Shown here one piece after another: positions 43,767-52,416 of a stretch of 64,000 nucleotides of DNA. Where the stretch lies: NCBI GenBank assembly GCA_964537685.1, contig CAZICM010000017.1, positions 111,768 through 175,767 on the forward strand. The letters are read 5' to 3'. Both the position numbers and the translations under genes were made by a program. Source of the stretch: CAZICM01 sp964537685. Lineage in GTDB: Bacteria > Myxococcota_A > Polyangia > Polyangiales > Polyangiaceae. Numbering within the stretch: the first letter of the stretch is position 1; every line of letters begins with the position of its first letter. Under the pieces are notes generated by a model. It ran no database searches. It was not told the DNA's origin and was given only the letters and a program-made list of their open reading frames with translations.

Positions 43767-44072
43767 TTATTTGTTTTTATCGGCGTCGGCGATAGCCGCA
43801 TGAGCGAGCCTGCTAAAAATTTCTTCGGCCACCGTCGAAAAATCCTGAGCGGCCTGGGCTTTGTCGTCATCCACCACATAGGCGCGAAGCCCCTGAACCG
43901 CGAGCAGCGCAATACTCGCGTTCACACCGCGTCCCGTCAGCGCGGCCACCACCCCGCCTTCCTTGAGCATCCACTCTATTTCGCCGAGCAGACGCTTGAG
44001 ATCCAGCCGTGGATCCAGCACCACGGTGACCGACGAGGCCATCGTTTCTTCGAGATCCTCGGGATCGCTCAT
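43767..44072 (-). CDS. Small hypothetical protein
   Basis: 101-aa cytoplasmic protein with ATG 44072 preceded by GAGG 7 bases upstream. Predicted alpha/beta: strand SVTVVLDPRLDL, amphipathic helix KRLLGEIEWMLKEGG, strand VVAALTGRGVNASIALLAVQGL. No family recognised. It begins 9 bases after the SDR gene's stop and lies 26 bases before mtnA, so it is part of the same operon. Confidence 0.65.
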   Translation of the reverse strand: MSDPEDLEETMASSVTVVLDPRLDLKRLLGEIEWMLKEGGVVAALTGRGVNASIALLAVQGLRAYVVDDDKAQAAQDFSTVAEEIFSRLAHAAIADADKNK

Positions 44073-44081
44073 CGAATTGCC

Positions 44082-44933
44082 TCATTTCAGCGTCTGAGTT
44101 GTTTTAGGCAGCGCCGAGAAGGGGAAATGGGGCGGCTCGACCCCAGGCACACATTGGTATTTTGAAAAATCCGTCACGCCCTCTAATCGCAACAGCTCTT
44201 CGTCTACCCACGCCCGCCCCGCCCGCTCGCTGGGTTCCTTCGCCAGAAGCGCAACCGTCGCATCCGCTAAAATATCCGCCTTGCGCCATAGTTCCGGCCC
44301 GCCCAGCCCAAAATTCATCGTCGCGTAACTCTCAATCGCCGTCGCAGGCCAAAGGGCATGCGCCGTCACATTGTGCTCCCGGCCCTCCTGCGCAATTGCA
44401 TGCGATATCATCGTCATTCCAAACTTTGAAACCGCGTACGCTCCGTGGTGCGCGCAGGCCGAGGCGTCCACCGGCGGCGACATCATGATGATATGCCCAT
44501 AACGCTGTTTCATCATGTGCGGCAGTACGGCGTGCGAAAGCACAAAAGACGCACGAACGTTAATACCCATAATTAAATCGAATTTTTTTACGGGTGTATC
44601 GATAACATCCGCCCACCACAGCGCGCCGGCATTATTGACCAATGCATCAATGCGGCCAAAATGCTCAATCGCCTTCGCTACCGCGGCTTCGCATGCCGCT
44701 TCATCCCGAACATCCAATCGAATTGGAAGCGCCTTTACCCCAAGGGCTTCCACTTCACGGGCAACATCATAGATGGTGCCCGGCAAACGGGGATTATTCT
44801 CCACTTCCGTTTTAGCCGTCACCACGATCGAAGCTCCCTCGCGGGCACAGGCCAAGGCCACGGCCTTACCAATTCCCCGAGAAGCTCCGGTTATAAAAAC
44901 GATACGGTTTTGAAGGCGCATACGCGCATTCAT
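44082..44933 (-). CDS. Short-chain dehydrogenase/reductase, HSDL2-like
   Basis: 283-aa NAD(P)-dependent oxidoreductase. Cofactor motif TGASRGIGKAVALACAREGA, adenine pocket LDVRD, NNAG, and the active-site YAVSK with Ser in IIMMSPPVD. The insert ENNPRLPGTIYDVAREVEALG and the end segment ALWPATAIESYA plus VDEELLRLEGVTDFSKY closely parallel the N-terminal half of human HSDL2 and its bacterial relatives. ATG 44933 is chosen; a much longer upstream frame overlaps the preceding gene. The substrate is unknown, perhaps a fatty or sterol-like alcohol. Confidence 0.83.
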   Translation of the reverse strand: MNARMRLQNRIVFITGASRGIGKAVALACAREGASIVVTAKTEVENNPRLPGTIYDVAREVEALGVKALPIRLDVRDEAACEAAVAKAIEHFGRIDALVNNAGALWWADVIDTPVKKFDLIMGINVRASFVLSHAVLPHMMKQRYGHIIMMSPPVDASACAHHGAYAVSKFGMTMISHAIAQEGREHNVTAHALWPATAIESYATMNFGLGGPELWRKADILADATVALLAKEPSERAGRAWVDEELLRLEGVTDFSKYQCVPGVEPPHFPFSALPKTTQTLK

Positions 44934-44973
44934 ATCACCATAGGGCTGCGCGCATAAGAGTTTGAAAATGCCT

Positions 44974-45813
44974 TTATTTGCGGCCCTTGGCCCGCTTGCG
45001 CGTTCCCGCCACAATCCGCGAAGGATCGCGGGGAGGTTTGGCGCTTTGCGCGAGGCCGCCCGAGAGTTTGGCCGCGTCCGCGTCGGATAATGAATGTTTA
45101 CGCAGCAATTTGATCGTATTGGCAACGACTTCGCGCGTTTCTGGGCGGGTATATTGGGTTTTTTCGGCGAGCCATGCGATCACCTCCGAAAAGCGGGCAG
45201 AAAACACGGCGACTTGTGAAGGAAGGCCGCCCCGCAAAAGCCGCATCCCCGAAGACCGCTCGGCGGCGCGCGGCGACTGGTCGGCGAGGTCAAAGGCTTC
45301 TTCAAGCCTTTCCAGAAGCCCGGCTGCACTTTTGATTTTCGACAATAAAAGCCGATCGGCGAGTGCCTCCAAAACAAGATGCGCCTGCAGATAGCCATCC
45401 ATCCAAGGCTTAAGCGCTAAAACCGCTGCATCCGCGCGCTCACCGATAAAGCTGCGGAGCGCCAGCACCACGCCTTCCCTCACAATATGCCGCCCATCTT
45501 CGGCAATATCCTGCATCGCTTGCATCGAGCGGGCTTCGTCCACACCGCTGATAAGCCGCGCCGCATAGGTGGCCAGCGCCACGATTTTAGGAAACTCATC
45601 GCCCTGATTCGCCAGCGCCTGCAGCACAGACTCGGCCTGCTTTCCCTTGCGCATCAAATGATGGCCGGCAGCCTGGGCAAATTCCCAATTGGGCTTTGGA
45701 CTGGGCAGCCCCGAATTCCTCGACAGCTCGCCCAGCAAGCGTTCGAAGTCTGCCTTTCCGCCCGAAAGCGCCGCATCGATCGCGGCGATCACCCGTTCAT
45801 TGCGCAGGAGCAC
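44974..45813 (-). CDS. HEAT-like alpha-solenoid protein
   Basis: 279-aa all-helical protein starting with GTG 45813, three bases after the stop of the preceding gene. Repeated helix pairs (FPKIVALATYAARLISG, HIVREGVVLALRSFIGE, AHLVLEALADRLLLSK, VVANTIKLLRKH) suggest HEAT or DNA-glycosylase-AlkD-like repeats. The C-terminal ~20 residues are very basic (SRIVAGTRKRAKGRK), which may bind nucleic acid or membrane. No catalytic motif. Function unknown; coupling to the outer-membrane protein gene indicates one operon. Confidence 0.65.
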   Translation of the reverse strand: MLLRNERVIAAIDAALSGGKADFERLLGELSRNSGLPSPKPNWEFAQAAGHHLMRKGKQAESVLQALANQGDEFPKIVALATYAARLISGVDEARSMQAMQDIAEDGRHIVREGVVLALRSFIGERADAAVLALKPWMDGYLQAHLVLEALADRLLLSKIKSAAGLLERLEEAFDLADQSPRAAERSSGMRLLRGGLPSQVAVFSARFSEVIAWLAEKTQYTRPETREVVANTIKLLRKHSLSDADAAKLSGGLAQSAKPPRDPSRIVAGTRKRAKGRK

Positions 45814-45816
45814 AGA

Positions 45817-47451
45817 TTAAAATCCAGCCGTGAAACCGGCCTCTGGTGAAATGGCCATCGTCACAACAGGCAGCGTTACGCCGACGCGCAGCGCCGCATG
45901 AAACGCCAGCCTGTCGATGACCGCATAAGACACGCCGCCGCCCAGCGCCGCAAAACCCAAACCCGCTTGTTTATAGGCATCCAAGTTCTGAAGGCGCTGT
46001 TCGATGATGTTATCGCTGCTGCTCGGCTTGGTGCAGGGATCGTTAATGTCCGCCGGATTGGCACCGCAGGCATTGCCGTCTTCGAGCACCTGCACATTCA
46101 CGCGGGAGTTGAACTGAGCCACGCCAAAAGAGGCCATCACAAAAGGCCGTACTCCAATCGATTCAAACGGCTTCTCTCCAATCCAAAACGAAGCGCGGCC
46201 CTCAATCGACACAGGAAAGAGCGAGACATTTGCGTGTTTACCTCCAACGAGCGCAAAGCCCACGCGAAGTCCCGCACTGAAATTATCGAGAAATACCCGC
46301 TCGTAGTTCAGCGCCAGCCGAAGCGTCGTAAACACAAATCCCGTGTTCACGTTGTTGGCCACATTGACGGTCGGCGTCCCGATATAACGGCTTCCATCGC
46401 TTCGCAGGCACGTATAGTGCTGCGTTTCCTGGCCATCGACGGAACACACGCCTTCGCCCGAAAACAGCGAGATATCCGGCTGCACCGAGAGCGTCACCCA
46501 ATTCGCAAACCCTTTGCTTTCGGGCGCCGCCGATGTCTTCCCCTCCCCCGCGACACACTCGCCCTTCAAACAAACAAAACCTTCGTTGCACTGATTGTTG
46601 TCCAAACACTGCTTCGGGCCTTCATCGACCTTGGCGCAAATATCCGGAGGCGCAAAACCCGGCCAATGCGGCGGTTCGCCTGAAATTTGAGCCTTCACCG
46701 CGACCGACAAAGGCTCTGTCCGGCTTCCCGCGCTCGCCAGCATCGCGCCTTTTTCGTCCGTCACCGAGATGTAGTACTTGACCGCGCCTTCCTTCTCGGT
46801 GTCCTCGCAAGGCACATTCGTCCCATAGCCGTCCTTGCTCACATTCTTCATCACCAAGAGCCGCCATTCGCTCTCGCCCTGCGGCAAATAGTTCACGCTG
46901 ATTTTCTTCGCCTTCGCCGATACCTCGGGATCGAGCTCGATAAAGAGTGGCACAGGAACGCGCACCTGCTGCTCGGCGGGCGGTGTGTGCCGAAGCCCCG
47001 CGCTGCCTGTTGTGGGCGCAGGCGGTGGAGAACCCGAAGGCGCAGACAGCTTTAGCTCCTTTAGCGCCTGCTCAAAGGCAAACGATATTTCCGATGACAA
47101 AAGATCCGGATCGGGCTTTGCGGTCTTGTCGATGGAAAGCGCTGCAACGAAAGCCTCGCGCGCATCCTCCAATTGCTTCTTTCCGCCTGCCAGCACCGTG
47201 CCCAGCGCCAGATGAAGCTTCACCACAATGGCCGGCGAACAATTTTTTTCGCCGCATGTTTCAAGCGCCGTTCGAAGCTTCTTCTCTGCATTATCGAACT
47301 TGGTTTCGAGATAGTCCGTCCCCATCGCCTGACTGAGCGCCTTTTCGGCCTGCGCGTCTTTAGGCGCGGCCGGCAACGCTTGAGACGAAACACACAGCGC
47401 GGCGAGAGCGAACGAAGAGGGCAACAAAGAGCGAGCGAAAAAGGAGCGCAA
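45817..47451 (-). CDS. Outer-membrane barrel protein with N-terminal TPR-like and Cys-rich segments
   Basis: 544-aa secreted protein. The start is TTG 47451: GGAGG lies 6 bases upstream and it opens a good signal peptide (MRSFFARSLLPSSFALAALC, then VSSQALPA). Residues ~25-150 are helical and TPR-like (AEKKLRTALETCGEK, EDAREAFVAALSIDKT). A Pro-rich linker precedes a beta domain, and a small Cys cluster KQCLDNNQCNEGFVCLKGEC sits near residue ~310. The C-terminal half is a beta-barrel ending in FTAGF with terminal Phe. This architecture recurs in Myxococcota but its role is unknown. First gene of a five-gene minus-strand run. Confidence 0.72.
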   Translation of the reverse strand: MRSFFARSLLPSSFALAALCVSSQALPAAPKDAQAEKALSQAMGTDYLETKFDNAEKKLRTALETCGEKNCSPAIVVKLHLALGTVLAGGKKQLEDAREAFVAALSIDKTAKPDPDLLSSEISFAFEQALKELKLSAPSGSPPPAPTTGSAGLRHTPPAEQQVRVPVPLFIELDPEVSAKAKKISVNYLPQGESEWRLLVMKNVSKDGYGTNVPCEDTEKEGAVKYYISVTDEKGAMLASAGSRTEPLSVAVKAQISGEPPHWPGFAPPDICAKVDEGPKQCLDNNQCNEGFVCLKGECVAGEGKTSAAPESKGFANWVTLSVQPDISLFSGEGVCSVDGQETQHYTCLRSDGSRYIGTPTVNVANNVNTGFVFTTLRLALNYERVFLDNFSAGLRVGFALVGGKHANVSLFPVSIEGRASFWIGEKPFESIGVRPFVMASFGVAQFNSRVNVQVLEDGNACGANPADINDPCTKPSSSDNIIEQRLQNLDAYKQAGLGFAALGGGVSYAVIDRLAFHAALRVGVTLPVVTMAISPEAGFTAGF

Positions 47452-47500
47452 GAAGAACCTCCGCGGGCGAGGCGGCCACTGTACGACAAAACAAAAAGAC

Positions 47501-47540
47501 AAAAAAACGAAGGCGACTCCTTTTTTCGAAGCCGCCTTCG
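47501..47540 (-). terminator. Intrinsic terminator with T7 tract, minus strand
   Basis: On the minus strand CGAAGGCG (47540-47533) pairs with CGCCTTCG (47515-47508), followed at once by TTTTTTTG and a further T-rich stretch. It lies 50 bases upstream of the TTG start of the outer-membrane protein gene. It must end a transcript coming from the right, or act as a leader attenuator for that gene. Confidence 0.6.
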
Positions 47541-49251
47541 CCCTTGTTCCACTTGCCCGCAAAAAGCACCGGTTCTGCTCTCGGCCTATTCAGCCGATGC
47601 GGGCCTGTGCGCCGCGTGTAGCCAATTCGCGGCGCAACCTCTGCGTTCTGTACCGATTTCCGAGCGCGGGCCGCACAGTTCGCGCTGCCCGGTCCGCCTC
47701 CTGATTCCACGCCTATTCGGCGGGGAAACTTTCACCGCTGGTCTTTGGCGCGGCGCGCAATCCCCAGTGAGGATTTGCGTTGGCCGCAGACTCCCTGCGC
47801 CGCTGAGCTGAGAGAGCCCAACCGAAAAACCATGGTTTCTGACATTCATATCGATGAAACGCGGTTCACGCCCAAGTCTCCATCTTGATGCGCTCGCCAT
47901 GACTGGAGCCCGCAAGCCCAAGCCACATCGCTTCAGATGAATGAACCGTTTGGCCACTTGTTTAAGGCGGCCCAAACCGCTCATTCTGAATGCCTTCCGC
48001 CGGTTTGAAGCTCTGCCTTGCGGCATGAGCCGGGAAAGCACGCGCTACTAGCTGCTCACGTTTGCGCGCCCGCTCCCAACACCCTTTCGAATGAAACCGC
48101 GATTCCCATTCCCTGCTGAAGTCCGGGCCGCCATTTCACCCTATCCCGCGCATCCTCGGTGCCTGCAAAAACACCTCAGTATCGCGGGAAAGACGTTTCA
48201 TTCCTGCATCTGCAACCGGCACAAAAAACGAGCACTCACCATCCGCTCTAATTCCCGGGCCCTCGGCACTAAAGCCGGGCCGCCTCGTCCGCATCGAATT
48301 TCTATCGGAACAAGGCGCTGAACCGCCTCATTCGGCAATCCACGCCCCGGGTTGAACAATTGTTGACGCAGTTGTCCAAACTTCCGCCGTTTGTGCGCGC
48401 CCTTTTCGGGGCGGGTCATCGTTGAAACGCATGCCGGAGACCACGTTCTACGGAGCGTTTCGAGACCTCCTCGGCCGGGCGTTTTCTTCCGCGGCCAACG
48501 TTCGCCAAAAACGGCGTCTGACGTTTCTGCTCGCTTCCTCCCGGCAGGGCTGAAGCTAAGACCGCGCTCTTTCTCCGCGCGTCAACGCAAAGAAATCACA
48601 CGGCCGAAACGCCTTTCATTTAAAGCGAACCCATTTCAATGAAATGCATTCACTTCAATGATTTGCAATCGAATGCAATTGGTGAGCACAATCATCAAAT
48701 CCACCGAACCCCACTGAACAGCGGGCATACACGGCCGCATGAAAACGCCCGTGAAAGCCGGAATCACAAGAACCAGGGGCCCACTGCATTTCCGAAATCG
48801 GCCTCTTTAGCGCCGATCGCTCAGCACCAAAGCTTTTCCCCGGCTACGTATGTCCCGAGCACCCCATGTCGCCGGCATATCAAGCTATGGGGGATGGAGT
48901 TCCCACACCGCTTCATACTTAGCCAAAAGGGCTGCTTTTTGCGATACCGCGCGAATGGCAGCGCAATCAGCAACACCCGGAGTGCTTTGCCATCTTTGGG
49001 TATTCACGCCCATAACATGATGGACGCTTCTTTCCGGAATTCTTTCCCTGCGCCGGCCCTGTACAAGGTTCGGACACAAGGTTTTTTGATGAAATCCGGA
49101 CCGATGCCTTTTTCATTACCGAAAATACAAAAGCCCAGCAAAGCCCTTGTTTTCCGATAACCCGGCCAGCCCGGCCAATCACGCCTCGCGGCGAATTGCC
49201 CGGACACAGCCGCAGCACCCCCAAAAACTTCTGCGTTCGGCCAGATCCGCG

Positions 49252-49277
49252 ATTGAAAGTGTCGCGGAACTTTCAAT
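49252..49277. repeat. Perfect 9-bp inverted repeat
   Basis: ATTGAAAGT (49252-49260) and ACTTTCAAT (49269-49277) with an 8-base spacer. The centre-to-centre distance of 17 bases is suitable for a dimeric DNA-binding protein on one face of the helix, or a short RNA stem. It has no T run. Confidence 0.5.
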
Positions 49278-49330
49278 GCTTATCTTCATTGAATTTAGCT
49301 CCGCGGGGCAACAAAAAAATCAATGGCCGA

Positions 49331-49427
49331 GGCGATTTATTTTCAATTTATTTTTCAATTTATTTTTCAACCGGGCATCCACAGGAAACCCCCTGTTTTC
49401 AAGGGGTTTTCCATAGCTTTTCCACAG
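49331..49427. other. Origin-like element: AT-rich direct repeats plus DnaA-box-like sites
   Basis: Three near-copies of AATTTATTTTTC lie in tandem at about 49335-49369. They are followed by GCATCCACA (49375-49383), a hairpin AAACCCC/GGGGTTT (49386-49409) and TTTTCCACA (49419-49427). The last fits the DnaA-box consensus TTWTNCACA exactly; the first deviates at two positions. No dnaA, dnaN, parAB or mnmG gene is nearby, so identification as a replication origin is speculative. Confidence 0.3.
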
Positions 49428-49603
49428 GCGTGCAAAGCACTGCAATCGGGTATGGTTTATTTTAAAAAATTGAGGCCGGGCGAGGCCGGCTTTCATATTG
49501 CTTCAAATTGATAAATATATTGATCGGATTGAATGAGTTTGAACGATCGATTCAGGCGAAACCCAAGCGCGAAAACCGCCCATTTCATTGCCGAGGCTTT
49601 TTC

Positions 49604-50743
49604 ATGATAGGGAGCACAAAACCCATGGACTCCCAGGCCGCCCCATTGCCGCTCCGGCGAAAGGACGCGCATTCTCCTTTGCTCGCGAGTCTTGACGGCG
49701 CCGCGCTGACAAAGCTGCTCATGCAAGAAGGCGGAAGCCGCACATCGGCGCAATCCGCCGTAAAACGGGTGTTCCGGCATGTGTATGGTCCAAAAGCGCC
49801 TCTCCTTCCCGCTTGGGATGATGCCGCGCTCGCTTCGCTTGAAATTGGCGCCTGGGCCCGCCGTAAACTGCTTTCTCTCGATGCTCATCCCGCGCTGAGC
49901 ATCGCCGAAGAGGCCCCCTCCGCCGATCACACCCTGCGTTTGCTGCTGCGCACACAAGACGGCGCCTTTGTCGAATCGGTGCTCATTCCAGGGCCTCAGC
50001 GCACCACCCTGTGCATATCGAGCCAAGTGGGCTGCGCCAGGGCTTGCACTTTCTGTGAGACGGGCAGACACGGCCTTCTGCGCCAGATGAGCGCCGGCGA
50101 AATTGTCGATCAGGTGCGGATCGCGCGCGCTTTATGGCAGAAGCTCGATGGCTCGCCTCCGCTTCAAAACCTGGTGTTTATGGGCATGGGCGAGCCTTTC
50201 GACAACCTGAGGGAGGTGCTCGCGGCGGTGCGCCTGCTCTGCGATCACCAAGCCTTTGGCTTTGCGCCCTCGCGTGTGACGGTGAGCACGGTGGGCGTTG
50301 CCGATAAAATTCAAGCGTTTTTTGAAGGCTGCCGGGCAGAGCTGGCGGTAAGCCTAAATGCGCCCGATGATGCGAGACGAAGCGCGATTATGCCTGTCAA
50401 TGCGCGTTTTGATCTGGCCGCGCTCCGCAAGGCCATAGAGAACTCGCTGCCCGAGAAGCGCCGGGTATTTTTTGAATATGTGCTTTTCGATGGTTTTAAT
50501 GATGCGCCTTCCGATGCGGATCGGTTGGCCGCCTATGTTCAAGGGCTGCGCTGCCGAGTGAATGTGATTCCCTGCAATCCAGGGCCCGATCCAGCTCTAA
50601 AACCACCGTCTCAAGAGCGATTGGATGCCTTTGTGGCGAGGCTGTCGGGGCATGGTGTGACGACCTTGGTGAGGCGGCCGCGAGGAAGAGATGTGGGCGG
50701 AGCGTGCGGTCAGCTCGCCGGTTCAAAACGGATGGTTATTTAG
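49604..50743 (+). CDS. rlmN: RlmN-family radical SAM rRNA/tRNA methyltransferase
   Basis: 379-aa enzyme of the RlmN/Cfr family, expected to methylate C2 of A2503 in 23S rRNA (and A37 in some tRNAs). Radical-SAM Cys are in GCARACTFC. The methyl-carrying Cys candidates are in TLCISSQVG and the C-terminal GGACGQLAG, both conserved. MGMGEPFDN, VTVSTVG, LAVSLNAPDD and VIPCNPGP are typical. The N-terminal ~100 residues carry the accessory domain. ATG 49604 has GAGG 7 bases upstream; ATG 49625 is possible. It is divergent from a RlmN of textbook sequence in places, so a second RlmN-like paralogue elsewhere in the genome is possible. Confidence 0.85.
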   Translation: MIGSTKPMDSQAAPLPLRRKDAHSPLLASLDGAALTKLLMQEGGSRTSAQSAVKRVFRHVYGPKAPLLPAWDDAALASLEIGAWARRKLLSLDAHPALSIAEEAPSADHTLRLLLRTQDGAFVESVLIPGPQRTTLCISSQVGCARACTFCETGRHGLLRQMSAGEIVDQVRIARALWQKLDGSPPLQNLVFMGMGEPFDNLREVLAAVRLLCDHQAFGFAPSRVTVSTVGVADKIQAFFEGCRAELAVSLNAPDDARRSAIMPVNARFDLAALRKAIENSLPEKRRVFFEYVLFDGFNDAPSDADRLAAYVQGLRCRVNVIPCNPGPDPALKPPSQERLDAFVARLSGHGVTTLVRRPRGRDVGGACGQLAGSKRMVI

Positions 50744-51857
50744 CGCTCGCGCCGGCCTTCACTTCCACGCTGCCCTTCGCGCCGCTATCCCCATCCTCGG
50801 AAGGCACAGCGCCTTTTAATTCAAATGCGGGCGGTTTTGTCGGATCACAATCAGGGGGCGGACCAAAACCATCGGCACTAAATTGATATTCCAGCGCGCC
50901 CGAGCCTTCGGGCTCTTTGCTGTGGGCCTCAATGCGCACCTCGTGCTCGCCTTTGCGGGAAGGCGTGCAATACGAGAGCAAATAAAAGCGCTTCATGTGC
51001 TTTTCAATGCGCGCCGCAACTTTTTCAAAGGCTTCTCTTACCTTCGCCTGATCGGTCGCGAGTTCGGTTCCATTGCGGCCAACGTCGTCCAATTTGGCCT
51101 TTTCAATTTCAGCGCCGACGCCGATCGCGAATTTGTCGTAATGCTCATAGTCTTCTTTCTCAATCTCTTCGTTCATCTGATCGCGGGTGAAGCGGGCCGC
51201 GCGATCGGTGCCATCGGAGAAGACGACGAGCGTGCCGAATTTCAGGGGCTTCTTGTCTTTGTCGAGCGATTTTTTCAGCTCGCGAAGCCCTTCAATGACA
51301 GCGCCGTGCAGATTGGTTGAGGGATCTTTGGGCTTGAAGCGCCTCAATCCCTCGAGACCGCCTTCCACGCTGCCCTTGGCCTCGGTGAAGGGAACAACGG
51401 AGTGGAGTTTCTCCGAGCCATCAAAGGCGTAAACACCTACTTTTTGGGTCTTGCCGACCCGCTCGGCGAAGAGTTTGGCCGCATCGACCACAGCATCGGC
51501 CTGGCCCGCTTCCGTAATGCTGCCCGAGAAATCCAAGAGCAGCATCGTGTACATCACGGCCGCAACCTCGGGATTTTGAATGGTTTGTTTGCTCTCGTAG
51601 GCCGAGACTTCGGAGTCGTCTTCGTAAATCTTAAAATCGTCGGCCTTCAGGCCGCCCACAGGTTCATCACCCTGTTCCACCGTGAAAAAGACCCAAACGT
51701 TGTTCGGCTTTTTCTGGGCTGAATTGATACGGGTCACCTTCAGGCCGCCCCCGCATCCCATCAAAAAGATGCAGATCAAAGCAGCGAGAAAAGCGCTGAT
51801 TTTTGGCGAAAAGGATAAAATTCCCCCTCGGGAATTCGGATGCTTTGCGTTTTGCAT
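50736..51857 (-). CDS. VWA-domain lipoprotein
   Basis: 373-aa predicted lipoprotein: signal peptide with lipobox FLMGC, followed by a short Gly-rich stretch. A beta domain (NVWVFFTVEQGDEPVGGL, DDFKIYEDD) precedes a von Willebrand A domain with MIDAS motif LLLDFSGS, LHGAVIEG (Thr position is Leu/His-like) and VVFSDGTDRAA, so metal-dependent ligand binding is likely. The C-terminus is Pro/Gly/Ala-rich. ATG 51857 starts the signal peptide. It lies on the opposite strand to rlmN, overlapping its end by 8 bases, and is divergent from the chemosensory operon. Confidence 0.8.
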   Translation of the reverse strand: MQNAKHPNSRGGILSFSPKISAFLAALICIFLMGCGGGLKVTRINSAQKKPNNVWVFFTVEQGDEPVGGLKADDFKIYEDDSEVSAYESKQTIQNPEVAAVMYTMLLLDFSGSITEAGQADAVVDAAKLFAERVGKTQKVGVYAFDGSEKLHSVVPFTEAKGSVEGGLEGLRRFKPKDPSTNLHGAVIEGLRELKKSLDKDKKPLKFGTLVVFSDGTDRAARFTRDQMNEEIEKEDYEHYDKFAIGVGAEIEKAKLDDVGRNGTELATDQAKVREAFEKVAARIEKHMKRFYLLSYCTPSRKGEHEVRIEAHSKEPEGSGALEYQFSADGFGPPPDCDPTKPPAFELKGAVPSEDGDSGAKGSVEVKAGASAK

Positions 51858-52002
51858 TGTGAGCCGATTAGGGCAGCCCAAAGCAGCGCTGTCAATCACC
51901 AAGCCGGCCGCCGCAGTGCCTATAACCAAGAGCTATGGCGGCAAATTTTTCCGTCGCTCAAAACTTCCGGCGCGCTTGCCCTTTCCGTTAGGATTAAGCC
52001 CT

Positions 52003-52416
52003 ATGATCCGCGTCCTCATCGTCGAAGACTCCAGCACGATGCGTTCCTACGTGCGCACGGTCCTCGAGGATATTGAGGTATTTGCCGATCCAATTGAAGT
52101 CGACGAAGCCGGCAATGGCTTCGAGGCCATGAGGCTTTTACCTAGAAGGACCTACGATCTGCTGATCACCGATATCAACATGCCCGATATCAATGGGCTG
52201 GAGCTGATTCGCCTTGTCCGCTCCAATGAGCATTACCGGAATACAGCGGTGATGATTATTTCGACCCAAGCCTCGGAGCGCGATCGGCAGCGCGGTCTCT
52301 CACTCGGCGCCGATTTCTTTCTTCCCAAGCCATTTACGCCGCAAGCCTTGGCGCTGGCGATCAGCGCGACGTTAGCCGCGCGAAAGGCGCCTTCTCAGCC
52401 CGAGGAGCCCCGCTGA
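52003..52416 (+). CDS. Single-domain CheY-like response regulator
   Basis: 137-aa receiver with the acidic pair Glu8-Asp9, phosphoacceptor Asp57 (LLITDINMPDINGLEL), Thr/Ser in IISTQ and Lys in FLPKPF. There is no output domain, so it acts by protein binding as CheY does. ATG 52003 has AGGA upstream; a long frame before it is not protein-like. Its stop overlaps the cheA start (TGATG). Probable phosphate acceptor of the CheA encoded next. Confidence 0.92.
   Translation: MIRVLIVEDSSTMRSYVRTVLEDIEVFADPIEVDEAGNGFEAMRLLPRRTYDLLITDINMPDINGLELIRLVRSNEHYRNTAVMIISTQASERDRQRGLSLGADFFLPKPFTPQALALAISATLAARKAPSQPEEPR

Larger units (their letters stand above)
47541..49603. other. About 2 kb with no convincing gene; structured DNA
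   Basis: All six frames contain only short, Arg/Ser/Pro-rich or random-looking open stretches; none has a ribosome binding site plus domain. Visible structures: the terminator at the left edge; a palindrome CATTTCAATGAAATG near 48630; a 9-bp inverted repeat at 49252-49277; an AT-rich direct repeat at 49331-49372; DnaA-box-like sites; and a hairpin at 49386-49409. Leftward genes lie on its left and mainly rightward genes on its right. I found no match to RNase P, tmRNA, SRP or 6S RNA signatures. Confidence 0.55.

Noticed and set aside
47586..48041. A 151-codon minus-strand frame ending before the 47.5-kb terminator
   Set aside because: Arg/Ser-rich, no domain, no ribosome binding site. The terminator keeps open the possibility of a non-coding transcript, listed as a finding instead.
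49384..49412. Hairpin AAACCCC/GGGGTTT as a simple terminator
   Set aside because: No gene ends nearby on either strand and it is embedded among AT-rich and DnaA-like elements; treated as part of the origin-like segment.
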